Part shown: one piece after another, positions 1 to 7,883 of the stretch | Numbering within the stretch: the stretch's first letter is position 1 | Layout of the letters: every line of letters starts with the position of its first letter | NCBI GenBank assembly: GCA_964536085.1 | Contig: CAZHWR010000013.1 | Coordinates: forward strand, 1-41,362 | Reading direction: 5' to 3' | From: CAZHWR01 sp964536085 | Lineage (GTDB): Bacteria > Bacillota > Clostridia > Oscillospirales > Ruminococcaceae | DNA length: 41,362 nt | Translations under genes and position numbers: made by a program | The notes under the pieces: generated by a model | The model's input: only the letters and a program-made list of their open reading frames with translations | Database searches by the model: none | Told to the model about the DNA's origin: nothing

Positions 1-814
1 CATAGTTCTTGCAGGCCCAGATAAAGCCCCCCTTTGAGCGGATCACCCGGGCCACCGCGTCGTCGATCAGGGTATAGAAATATTCGATTCCGGCGGCTTC
101 AAATTTTTTCTTGTATTCGGTTTCGTAAATTTCAGCAAAGACGTCCTTAAAAGTATGGTCGTATTTTTTGGAAATCGTGTCTTTGGTGGCGAACCAGATG
201 TCCTGCTTTAAGTCGAGCGCGTAGTTAAAGCAGGCGCGCGCGAAGCTTTTAATGCTGTCGTCAAGATTGTGAAGCCCCTGCAAAACGCCGTCGCACTTGT
301 ATTCGTGGATAAGCTCTCTTGTTTCGTTTCCGTTTTCATCGGTGACAACGAGCTCTGCCCTGCTGCCTGACTTAACGCGCATTTCCACATTTTTGTAAAC
401 GTCGCCGTAGGCGTGCCTTGCTATTGTTATCGGCTTTTTCCAGCTTGAGACAAACGGCGTTATGCCGTTTACTATTATGGGCGTTCTGAAAACAGTGCCG
501 TCGAGTATTGCGCGGATGGTTCCGTTGGGGCTTTTCCACATCTCGGTGAGATTGTATTCCTTCACTCTGTCAGCATTGGGGGTGATTGTGGCGCATTTAA
601 CTGCAACGCCGTATTTTTTTGTGGCTTCCGCCGAATCGAAGGTAACTTGGTCGCGGGTATCCTCGCGATGCTTTAATCCGAGATCGTAATACTCGGTTTT
701 CAAGTCGATATACGGGTCAAGAAGTATGTCTTTTATCATCTTCCATATGATTCGGGTCATTTCGTCTCCGTCCATTTCAACAAGCGGAGTGGTCATTTTA
801 ATTTTATCTGCCAT
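1..814 (-). CDS. icd: NADP-dependent isocitrate dehydrogenase, N-terminal part (cut by window edge)
   Basis: The first 271 codons are present; the gene runs off the left edge, so roughly the last third is missing (the homodimeric bacterial/eukaryote-like family is about 400 residues). The protein opens MADKIKMTTPLVEMDGDEMT, the typical N-terminus of this IDH type, and later shows a substrate-binding stretch around WKSPNGTIRAILDGTVFR. The enzyme oxidatively decarboxylates isocitrate to 2-oxoglutarate in the cytoplasm with NADP. The ATG at 814 follows an AGAAAGGA ribosome site and lies 26 nt after the aconitase stop, so the two genes form an operon catalysing consecutive steps, in anaerobes usually serving glutamate synthesis. 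No separate promoter is visible between them. Confidence 0.95.
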   Translation of the reverse strand, partial: MADKIKMTTPLVEMDGDEMTRIIWKMIKDILLDPYIDLKTEYYDLGLKHREDTRDQVTFDSAEATKKYGVAVKCATITPNADRVKEYNLTEMWKSPNGTIRAILDGTVFRTPIIVNGITPFVSSWKKPITIARHAYGDVYKNVEMRVKSGSRAELVVTDENGNETRELIHEYKCDGVLQGLHNLDDSIKSFARACFNYALDLKQDIWFATKDTISKKYDHTFKDVFAEIYETEYKKKFEAAGIEYFYTLIDDAVARVIRSKGGFIWACKNY

Positions 815-840
815 TTGCACTCATTCCTTTCTGCTTTGAT

Positions 841-2781
841 TTATTTTGAAGCCTGCTCTTTGGTGTAGTTTAACAGTCCGCCCGCGAGAATGATATCCTT
901 GCTTCTGCCGGAAAGCTCGCATTCGAGCGGGATTTCGGTATCCTTGGTGAGGTTTTTTAAAACTACCTCGCCGTCGTTTTCTATGGTTTCGCGGATATTT
1001 TCGAGTGCGAGCTCGTCGCCCAGGTCGATTTTGTCGTAATCAGCTTCGTTTTTGAATGTAAGCGGAAGTATTCCGGCGTTGATAAGATTGCTGCGGTGGA
1101 TTCGTGCAAAGCTTTTGGTTATAACGGCTTTAACGCCCAGATACAGCGGAACGAGTGCCGCATGCTCTCTTGAAGAGCCCTGACCGTAGTTTATTCCGCC
1201 GACGATAAAGCTTTCTCCCGCCTGTTTTGCCCGTTCGGAAAACGTTTCGTCGCAGACGGCAAAGCAGAACTTGGAAAGATAAGGTATGTTCGAACGATAG
1301 GGGAGAATTTTTGCGCCCGCGGGCATAATATGGTCGGTTGTGATATTGTCGCCCACTTTTAAAACGCAGTCCGCCTTGATGGTTTTGTCAAGCGGCTCGG
1401 TTTTCGGAAACGGCTTGATGTTCGGACCGCGCAAAACGGCGACCTCGTCCGCATCCTCGGGAGCGGCGGGGGGAACAATCATATTGTCGTTGATGATGAA
1501 TTTTTCGGGCATTTCAAATTCGGGCATTTCGTTTAAAACCTTTGTCGGGTCGGTTAAAACGCCTGTGATAGCCGAAACGGCGGCGACCTCGGGGCTTACA
1601 AGATAAATACCCGCGTCGCGCGTACCCGAGCGGCCTTCGAAGTTGCGGTTAAATGTTCTTAAGGAAATGCCCTTGGAGTTCGGCGACTGACCCATGCCGA
1701 TACACGGACCGCACGCTGATTCGAGGATTCTTGCGCCCGCGTCTATCAAAACGGACAGCGCGCCCGATTTTGCCATCATGTTGAACACCTGCTTTGAGCC
1801 GGGTGCGATCGCGAGGCTTACGTCGGGATGGACGGTTTTGCCTTCGAGTATAGAAGCCACCTTCATAAGGTCGGAAAGCGACGAGTTGGTGCACGAGCCT
1901 ATGCATACCTGGTCGATTTCGATGTTTCCGATTTCGTCTATTGTCTTAACGTTGTCGGGCGAGTGCGGACATGCCGCCATGGGCGAAAGCGCGCTTAAAT
2001 CAATCGTATATGTTTCGTCGTAAACTGCGTCTGCGTCCGCCGAAAGCTCCATCCAGTCCTGTTCGCGACCCTGAGCGCGCATAAATTCAAGTGTTACTTC
2101 GTCGGACGGGAATATCGAGGTCGTAGCCCCGAGCTCCGCTCCCATGTTGGTTATTGTGGCTCTTTCGGGAACGGAAAGGGTTTTAACGCCCTCGCCGCCG
2201 TATTCAATGACCTTTCCCACGCCGCCTTTAACGGTGAGTATGCGAAGAACTTCGAGAATAACGTCTTTGGCGGAAACCCAGTCGCGCAGCTTGCCCGTCA
2301 GGTTTACGCGAACCATTTTGGGCATGGTGATATAGTATGCTCCGCCGCCCATTGCAACGGCGACGTCCAGTCCGCCCGCGCCGCAAGCGAACATACCGAT
2401 TCCTCCTGCGGTGGGAGTGTGGCTGTCCGATCCGATCAGTGTTTTGCCGGGAATTGCAAATCTTTCAAGATGAACCTGATGGCAGATACCGTTGCCGGGG
2501 CGGGAAAAATATATTCCGTGCTTTTTGGCGACCGAGCCGATAAAGCGGTGGTCGTCCGCGTTTTCAAAGCCCGATTGCAGGGTGTTGTGGTCGATGTATG
2601 CCACACTGCGTTCGGTCTTAACGCGCGGAACTCCCATGGCCTCAAATTCAAGATAAGCCATTGTTCCCGTTGCGTCCTGAGTTAAGGTCTGGTCGATTTT
2701 CACCCCGACTTCAGAGCCTTTAACCGCTTCACCGTCGACAATGTGGTTTTTTAAAATTTTTTCAGCAATAGTTAAACCCAT
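841..2781 (-). CDS. acn: Aconitate hydratase (monomeric short bacterial type)
   Basis: A 646-residue aconitase that isomerises citrate to isocitrate using a [4Fe-4S] cluster. The cluster ligands are visible as Cys297 in CIGSCTNSS and Cys357/Cys360 in SACGPCIG. The C-terminal swivel domain carries GGINYGQGSSREHAAL and the substrate-binding R of SFARIHRSNLINAGILPL. The length fits the shorter aconitase family of Clostridia and related bacteria rather than the 890-residue AcnA/IRP type. The ATG at 2781 is preceded by an AAGGAG site. A consensus promoter lies about 60 nt upstream, and the downstream neighbour is icd, so this is the first gene of a two-gene unit for the oxidative TCA branch. No citrate synthase gene is visible in this window. 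Confidence 0.96.
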   Translation of the reverse strand: MGLTIAEKILKNHIVDGEAVKGSEVGVKIDQTLTQDATGTMAYLEFEAMGVPRVKTERSVAYIDHNTLQSGFENADDHRFIGSVAKKHGIYFSRPGNGICHQVHLERFAIPGKTLIGSDSHTPTAGGIGMFACGAGGLDVAVAMGGGAYYITMPKMVRVNLTGKLRDWVSAKDVILEVLRILTVKGGVGKVIEYGGEGVKTLSVPERATITNMGAELGATTSIFPSDEVTLEFMRAQGREQDWMELSADADAVYDETYTIDLSALSPMAACPHSPDNVKTIDEIGNIEIDQVCIGSCTNSSLSDLMKVASILEGKTVHPDVSLAIAPGSKQVFNMMAKSGALSVLIDAGARILESACGPCIGMGQSPNSKGISLRTFNRNFEGRSGTRDAGIYLVSPEVAAVSAITGVLTDPTKVLNEMPEFEMPEKFIINDNMIVPPAAPEDADEVAVLRGPNIKPFPKTEPLDKTIKADCVLKVGDNITTDHIMPAGAKILPYRSNIPYLSKFCFAVCDETFSERAKQAGESFIVGGINYGQGSSREHAALVPLYLGVKAVITKSFARIHRSNLINAGILPLTFKNEADYDKIDLGDELALENIRETIENDGEVVLKNLTKDTEIPLECELSGRSKDIILAGGLLNYTKEQASK

Positions 2782-2837
2782 TTTTCAGACTCCTTACTCA
2801 TTAATTTTTATCATTTGATATATATTTAACAACCTTT

Positions 2838-2866
2838 ATTTTATAGTATATTACCGTTATTGTCAA
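2838..2866 (-). promoter_or_regulatory. Sigma-A promoter of acn-icd
   Basis: On the minus strand TTGACA (2866-2861), a 17-nt spacer and TAAAAT (2843-2838) precede the aconitase start by about 57 nt. Match and spacing are close to ideal. The region is shared with the divergent tepA cluster. Confidence 0.8.
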
Positions 2867-2887
2867 TAAACTCGGAGTATAGAATTT

Positions 2888-3022
2888 GTGAATAAAGGCA
2901 AAACTAAAAGCAGCAAAGGCGCGAGGAAAGACAAGCAAGCTAAAAAAATTTTAAAACAGAGCTTTAATTGCAGCTTTCTTCTAAGTATCTTGTTTTTTAA
3001 AGGAGGAACGTTTAAAAAATGA
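2888..3022 (+). CDS. Possible small lysine-rich ORF overlapping the tepA-like start
   Basis: A 44-codon ORF with a GTG start follows GGAG (2874-2877) by 10 nt and ends in a TGA that overlaps the ATG of the next gene (ATGA at 3019-3022). The first half is very basic (VNKGKTKSSKGARKDKQAKK), the second half hydrophobic. The strong AGGAGG site for the next gene lies inside its last codons. It is not a family I recognise. It may be a coupled leader peptide or chance in an A-rich 5' region. Confidence 0.3.
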   Translation: MNKGKTKSSKGARKDKQAKKILKQSFNCSFLLSILFFKGGTFKK

Positions 3023-3789
3023 AAAAAGAAAAGCACGGCAAGGACGTTGTAGAAATAGATTCCGGCGAAAGAGACGACTCCCAAACGCAGGAGGAGCACG
3101 AGGACCGCGAGGAGATAATCCAAACAGGCTCGGTCACCGCGAAGGGGAAGCATCTTATCCACTGTATCAACATTATCGGTCAGATAGAGGGGCATTATAT
3201 CCTGCCTCCGCAGAACAAAACCACAAAATACGAGCATATCATGCCGCAACTTGTGGCGGTCGAGCAGGATCCTGAAATCAAGGGCTTGCTCATTATGCTC
3301 AACACAGTCGGCGGAGACGTTGAAGCGGGGCTTGCGATAGCGGAGATGATAGCAGGCATGAAAAAGCCCACGGTATCACTCGTTTTGGGCGGCGGTCATT
3401 CCATCGGCGTGCCGCTTGCGGTATCCGCGAAAAAATCGTTTATCGTGCCGTCCGCCACAATGACTCTTCATCCTGTGAGGATGAGTGGGCTTGTTTTGGG
3501 CGTTCCGCAGACGCTTTCCTACTTTGATAAAATGCAGGACAGGATTGTGAAATTCATCGTGAGCAACTCCAACACGGACGAGGATACAATACGCAGACTT
3601 ATGCTTAAAACAGGCGAGCTTGCGATGGATATGGGAACGGTCGTAAACGGCGAGGACGCCGTAAAGCTGGGATTGATAGACAATCTGGGAAGCCTGTCGG
3701 ACGCTTTGGAGTGCCTTAACGGATTTATCGAGAAAAATGACGAAAGCAAAAAGGAAGAAAGTAAACAAAATCTGGAAACAGGAGGTTAA
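3019..3789 (+). CDS. tepA: ClpP-family serine peptidase-like protein, TepA type
   Basis: A 256-residue protein of the ClpP/crotonase-like fold. After an acidic, charged N-terminal 40 residues it shows the ClpP core: NTVGGDVEAG (about 95-104), the nucleophile region GGGHSIGVPLA with Ser128, and TLHPVRMSG with His151. This arrangement matches TepA (YmfB) of Bacillus, a ClpP homologue annotated as a translocation-enhancing protein that lies just upstream of ylzJ and spoIIIE; the same order occurs here. The substrate is not known from sequence. The ATG at 3019 follows AGGAGG with good spacing. The gene is followed after 3 nt by a ylzJ-like gene, so the two are certainly co-transcribed. Confidence 0.88.
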   Translation: MKKEKHGKDVVEIDSGERDDSQTQEEHEDREEIIQTGSVTAKGKHLIHCINIIGQIEGHYILPPQNKTTKYEHIMPQLVAVEQDPEIKGLLIMLNTVGGDVEAGLAIAEMIAGMKKPTVSLVLGGGHSIGVPLAVSAKKSFIVPSATMTLHPVRMSGLVLGVPQTLSYFDKMQDRIVKFIVSNSNTDEDTIRRLMLKTGELAMDMGTVVNGEDAVKLGLIDNLGSLSDALECLNGFIEKNDESKKEESKQNLETGG

Positions 3790-3792
3790 GCT

Positions 3793-3990
3793 ATGCTGCT
3801 TTATACTGTTGTGGCGGCGGACGAGGTCATGCTGGATTTGAAAATTCAGCAGCCCGAGCTGAAGATAAAAGACGGCAGGATCTTCGAGGGGGAAAAAGGT
3901 GAAAACGGATTTGTGATAAGCCGTCTTATCTCAACCGATCCCGCTGATTATCTGAATCCCGGGTTTTCACCCGGAAGCGTTCTTGGCTGA
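3793..3990 (+). CDS. ylzJ: YlzJ-like small protein
   Basis: A 65-residue protein beginning MLLYTVVAADEVM and ending with a YLNPGFSPGSVLG tail. This N-terminal LYT and C-terminal LNP-x-x-PGS pattern, the length, and the position between a tepA-like gene and an ftsK/spoIIIE gene all fit the YlzJ-like family, whose function is unknown. The ATG follows AGGAGG by 7 nt, the AGGAGG itself lying in the last codons of tepA, so translation of the pair is tightly linked. No signal peptide or membrane segment is seen. Confidence 0.8.
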   Translation: MLLYTVVAADEVMLDLKIQQPELKIKDGRIFEGEKGENGFVISRLISTDPADYLNPGFSPGSVLG

Positions 3991-4014
3991 TACTTTATAG
4001 GTGGCTCGGTTCAA

Positions 4015-4043
4015 TTGACAAAACATAAAAACAATAATAAAAT
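4015..4043 (+). promoter_or_regulatory. Promoter for ftsK
   Basis: TTGACA (4015-4020), a 17-nt spacer and TAAAAT (4038-4043) sit about 100 nt upstream of the ftsK start. This suggests ftsK can be transcribed independently of tepA-ylzJ. Confidence 0.75.
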
Positions 4044-4103
4044 ATATAGTGGGTCAGCAACATTAATACTTTTATTATTACTGATTCAGTGTGACGATTA
4101 AAG

Positions 4104-4121
4104 CCGCGCATTAGAGCGCGG
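4104..4121 (+). other. Short hairpin in the ftsK 5' leader
   Basis: CCGCGC, a 6-nt loop and GCGCGG form a perfect 6-bp GC stem 23 nt before the ftsK ATG. It is not followed by a T run, so it is not an intrinsic terminator; it may stabilise the leader or affect ribosome access. Confidence 0.4.
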
Positions 4122-4144
4122 AGTACATAGAATGGAGTAATTTA

Positions 4145-6640
4145 ATGGCAGCTAAGAAAAAACAGGCGTCGAAATCAAAACGTCCGGTGGGGCGGCCTAA
4201 AAAGCAAACGAGCGCCAAAAGCATCGGTGCAAAGCAGGAGGAATACGCCGAAAGCTATGGAAAGGGCAGGCAGCAGCTTTGGGCGGTCATACTGTTCGTT
4301 CTGGGCGTGTTTTTATTTGCAGTCGTAATTGTGCCCGGGCAGTCTGTGTGGAATTTTTTACACAAGCTGATGTTCGGAACGTTCGGCGTGCTGGCGGCGG
4401 CGCTTCCGATTGCGATAATTTACATAGCTATAATGTATACGCTCGAAAAGACCATCGGCTCTATAAAACACAAGCTGTGGCAGGCGGGAGTGCTTGTTGC
4501 GCTTATCTGTTCGGCGGCGCAGGTTTTTACAAGCAGGTTTTCCGAAAGCGGCTTTTTTTCTCAGATATCCGCCTTGTACAACGACGGAGTTGAGTTTCGC
4601 GGCGGCGGACTGATAGGGGGGCTTATCGGCTGGCCGCTCACCGCAGGATGCGGTGAAACGGGCGCTAAGATCATAATCGTTCTGCTGATTTTTTTGTTCA
4701 CCATGATTTTGACCGGAAGCACTTTGAAGGGTGTTTTCAGCGGTATTGCGAAGCCGTATAAAAAAATCAGCGAAAATTATGCTCAGAGAGTTGAAAAAAA
4801 ACAGGCGCGGTTTGATATCGACGTAGACTTGGGCCCCGACGCTAAGCCGCTTCCCGAGCATCCCGTGTATTCCGAAAGCTCAATAGATATTCCGTTGGAT
4901 GATGATGAAGCAAAGCGCGGGCGCACAAAGTCCTCTAAAAAGCTGAGAAAGCTTATTGAGGAGGAAAATAAATCTTCGCGCCGCCAAACTGATGAGCTTA
5001 TTGGCGATGTGAAACCCGAGCCCGCAGTTTTACCGATACCGCCGGAACAAAAGGCGGATATTTCGCGCGAGGTAGCCGAAATCAAAGAGAAAGTCGACGA
5101 AAACAGTCAGTCAAAGCTTTCCGATGATTCAGACGCGGTCAATTACGCACGTCCTCCATTGTCGCTGTTAAAGCAGTCGTCAGGCGGCAATGTGGACGCA
5201 AGCCGGGAATTGAAGCAAAACGCGAACAAGCTTGTAAGCACGCTGGAAAGCTTTGGGGTCAAGGCAAAAATCGTTAACGTCTGCCGCGGCCCTGCGGTGA
5301 CGAGGTACGAGCTTCAGCCGTCCGCAGGGGTGAAAATCAGCAAAATAACAAATCTTGCAGACGATATCGCGCTTAACCTCGCTGCTGCGGGAGTCAGAAT
5401 AGAAGCTCCGATACCGAATAAGCCGTATGTCGGTATCGAGGTTCCGAACAAAGCACAGACGGTCGTTACGATACGCGACATTATCGATTCGCGTGAGTTT
5501 GAAGGCTCGGCGGGCAATCTGACCGTGTCGCTCGGAAAGGATATCAGCGGCAATATCTGCGTTGCCGATCTTGCAAAAATGCCGCACCTTTTGATTGCCG
5601 GCGCAACGGGAGCGGGAAAATCGGTGTGCATAAATTCGTTTATAATCAGTCTTTTGTATAAATCCTCGCCGGAGGACGTTAAGCTTTTAATGGTCGACCC
5701 CAAGGTGGTTGAGCTGGGCGTTTACAACGGCATACCGCACCTTTTGATTCCTGTGGTCACCGACCCGCGAAAGGCGGCGGGAGCGCTCAATTGGGCGGTT
5801 ACGGAAATGCTCAAGCGTTACAAAATTTTTGCGGATAATTCGGTCAGGGATCTAAAAGGCTTTAACGAGCTTGCAAGAGCAAATCCCGAACTTCAGAGGA
5901 TGCCGCAGATAGTTATTATTATCGATGAGCTTTCCGACCTTATGATGGCTGCTCCGAAAGAGGTTGAGGACGCTATATGCCGTTTGGCGCAGATGGCGCG
6001 CGCGGCGGGCATGCACCTTGTTATCGCCACTCAGCGCCCGTCGGTCGACGTTATCACAGGAGTTATCAAAGCGAATATTCCGAGCAGGGTCGCGTTCGCG
6101 GTGTCGTCGCAGGTGGATTCAAGGACGATTCTCGACAGCTCCGGCGCGGAAAAGCTGCTAGGGCGGGGAGACATGCTGTTCAGTCCGGTCGGGTATCCCA
6201 AGCCCAAGCGCATACAGGGCTGTTTTGTTACAGATAAAGAGGTAGAACAGGTAGTCGATTTTATTAAGAATAATCAGTCGGTAACGTACGACGAGCAGAT
6301 AATCGAAGAAATAGATAAGCAGGCTGTGCCCGAAAAAGGGCAGCAGGATACAGGCTCAGGCGGGCTTGAGCAAGAGGACGAGATGCTGCCCGCCGCGATC
6401 GAGTGCATACTCGACGCGGGTCAGGCGTCGACGTCGTTTTTGCAAAGGCGGCTGAGACTGGGATATGCGCGAGCAGGGCGGCTTATCGACATACTTGAGG
6501 AAAAGGGTATTGTCGGACCGTCCGAGGGAAGCAAACCGCGTCAGGTACTTATAACCCGCCAGCAGTATCTTGAAATGACCATGAACAACGAGGCTATGGC
6601 GGCAAATAGTGCCGCGAGGCAGGAAAACCTCGGAGAATAG
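4145..6640 (+). CDS. ftsK: FtsK/SpoIIIE family DNA translocase
   Basis: An 831-residue membrane-anchored ATPase that pumps chromosomal DNA through the division or sporulation septum. A basic N-terminus is followed by about four hydrophobic segments (residues 40-200), a charged variable linker (about 200-340), and the motor. The motor contains the Walker A motif GATGAGKS (486-493) and a Walker B region with VIIIDELSDL (about 590). The C-terminal winged-helix gamma domain, which reads oriented DNA sequences, is visible in DAGQASTSFLQRRLRLGYARA. Length and domain order match SpoIIIE/SftA-type proteins. Sequence alone does not decide whether it acts in division, sporulation or both; its place next to tepA-ylzJ matches spoIIIE of Bacillus. 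The ATG follows ATGGAG, and the gene has its own promoter and terminator. Confidence 0.96.
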   Translation: MAAKKKQASKSKRPVGRPKKQTSAKSIGAKQEEYAESYGKGRQQLWAVILFVLGVFLFAVVIVPGQSVWNFLHKLMFGTFGVLAAALPIAIIYIAIMYTLEKTIGSIKHKLWQAGVLVALICSAAQVFTSRFSESGFFSQISALYNDGVEFRGGGLIGGLIGWPLTAGCGETGAKIIIVLLIFLFTMILTGSTLKGVFSGIAKPYKKISENYAQRVEKKQARFDIDVDLGPDAKPLPEHPVYSESSIDIPLDDDEAKRGRTKSSKKLRKLIEEENKSSRRQTDELIGDVKPEPAVLPIPPEQKADISREVAEIKEKVDENSQSKLSDDSDAVNYARPPLSLLKQSSGGNVDASRELKQNANKLVSTLESFGVKAKIVNVCRGPAVTRYELQPSAGVKISKITNLADDIALNLAAAGVRIEAPIPNKPYVGIEVPNKAQTVVTIRDIIDSREFEGSAGNLTVSLGKDISGNICVADLAKMPHLLIAGATGAGKSVCINSFIISLLYKSSPEDVKLLMVDPKVVELGVYNGIPHLLIPVVTDPRKAAGALNWAVTEMLKRYKIFADNSVRDLKGFNELARANPELQRMPQIVIIIDELSDLMMAAPKEVEDAICRLAQMARAAGMHLVIATQRPSVDVITGVIKANIPSRVAFAVSSQVDSRTILDSSGAEKLLGRGDMLFSPVGYPKPKRIQGCFVTDKEVEQVVDFIKNNQSVTYDEQIIEEIDKQAVPEKGQQDTGSGGLEQEDEMLPAAIECILDAGQASTSFLQRRLRLGYARAGRLIDILEEKGIVGPSEGSKPRQVLITRQQYLEMTMNNEAMAANSAARQENLGE

Positions 6641-6658
6641 CGGATAGACGGATATTAT

Positions 6659-6698
6659 AAAAAGCCAATCGGTGTGGTAAACGCACGATTGGCTTTTT
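6659..6698. terminator. Bidirectional intrinsic terminator after ftsK
   Basis: A perfect 13-bp stem (AAAAAGCCAATCG / CGATTGGCTTTTT) with a 14-nt loop gives a U tract on both strands. It ends ftsK on the plus strand and the 7866-6751 gene on the minus strand. Confidence 0.9.
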
Positions 6699-6750
6699 AG
6701 CTGCCGTAATATTTTAACGCAGTCTTAATAACAGCGTATGAGGCGGGTAT

Positions 6751-7866
6751 TTACTCGTTCGGGCAGATAATCTCGGTTAAATCACGTCCGCTTTGAGTGC
6801 GCGGTGCGAATTTATCGATAAAATCCAGATGCGATTCCGAAAGCCCTGAGTTGCTTATAAGCTTGGGAATATCGTTTAATTCGGCAACGAACAACGATGG
6901 ATAAAACTGCTTCATAAACTCGGTGAACGGCGATTCGTCGAAATTGATGATGTAAAACGGATTTTTTGTCGATGCGAAAACACATGAATATGAGGGAGAA
7001 TCGGTAAGCAGGATCTCTGAAAAATACAGTATATCTGCAAACAGCATTGCTGAAGACTCTATCTCGACTATCTTGTTTATATAGCTGACGTCAAGACGAG
7101 AAGTCATATCGCCGATAACGGGATTGTTGGTGACAATTATCCAGTCGTCGGGGATGTCCTTACACAGCTTGTGAACATTCAAATCGAAAAATTTTGTGTC
7201 CGTTCCTTTTTGCTTTGTTCCCGTTGTAATAATCGATAGCACTTTTTTTTCTGATATCTGGGGAAATATTCCTTCCGCTTTTTTGCGTATTATTTCCTTG
7301 TCAGAAGAGTCGCAAAGCGACTCGGCAAACGGGATTTTTACGTCGCAGTAATAGTCTCCGTTTTTTATAGGGCAGGCTTTTACGGCAATCTCGCTTAAAA
7401 ACGGTGTGTATGAAACCACCTTATTGAAGTTAACAAACCCCGAATTAGGGCTGATGGCTTTTGACGATGCATGCTCAAGCACAGAACGAAAAAAATAGTT
7501 GTACGGCTCTAAAATCAGAGTTCGGCTGCTGTTTGAGCCGTTGAAAAAATCATCGGACTTTGGCAGCGAATTGTCGCAGCAAACGATGTTTTCGGCGCGC
7601 TTGGCTATTTTTGCCCGATCGGAGTACATCGTTTTTTCATTCAGAGGGTTGTACTCCTGTTCGACGACAAACGACGGAATGACGATATTTGCCTTTGTCA
7701 GAGTGTTGTAGGCTTTTAACAGTTCGACGGTTCGTGATTTTTTTATGTTTTTTAAATAGTATTCAAATTTAAAGCCTTTATCTTGAAAAGAGCGGCGAAT
7801 CAGATTTAAATTCTTGGTCAGACCTCTGCCGTTTGAACTGATAAAGGTTATTGTGTTGTTCGGCAT
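6751..7866 (-). CDS. CDP-glycerol glycerophosphotransferase-like protein
   Basis: A 371-residue protein starting at the ATG at 7866, which follows AAAGGAGG; upstream in-frame codons overlap the previous gene and are less likely to be used. The C-terminal third has LLTDSPSYSCVFASTKNPF (about residue 290), which resembles the ITDYSSVIFEYALLKKPI motif of the upstream neighbour and of TagF-type glycerophosphotransferases, with Asp conserved. A segment VLSIITTGTKQKG matches the usual start of the donor domain. The N-terminal part is divergent and lacks the WHACG-type acceptor motif. I infer a polymer glycerophosphate or related phosphosugar transferase. Only 17 nt separate it from the upstream gene, so the two are an operon for a surface polymer. 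Confidence 0.65.
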   Translation of the reverse strand: MPNNTITFISSNGRGLTKNLNLIRRSFQDKGFKFEYYLKNIKKSRTVELLKAYNTLTKANIVIPSFVVEQEYNPLNEKTMYSDRAKIAKRAENIVCCDNSLPKSDDFFNGSNSSRTLILEPYNYFFRSVLEHASSKAISPNSGFVNFNKVVSYTPFLSEIAVKACPIKNGDYYCDVKIPFAESLCDSSDKEIIRKKAEGIFPQISEKKVLSIITTGTKQKGTDTKFFDLNVHKLCKDIPDDWIIVTNNPVIGDMTSRLDVSYINKIVEIESSAMLFADILYFSEILLTDSPSYSCVFASTKNPFYIINFDESPFTEFMKQFYPSLFVAELNDIPKLISNSGLSESHLDFIDKFAPRTQSGRDLTEIICPNE

Positions 7867-7883
7867 ATATACGCCCCTCCTTT

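Noticed and set aside
2863..3249. 128-codon minus-strand ORF opposite the tepA start
   Set aside because: It lies antisense to a well-supported gene, has a Leu/Phe-rich composition typical of a complementary-strand shadow, and no ribosome site.
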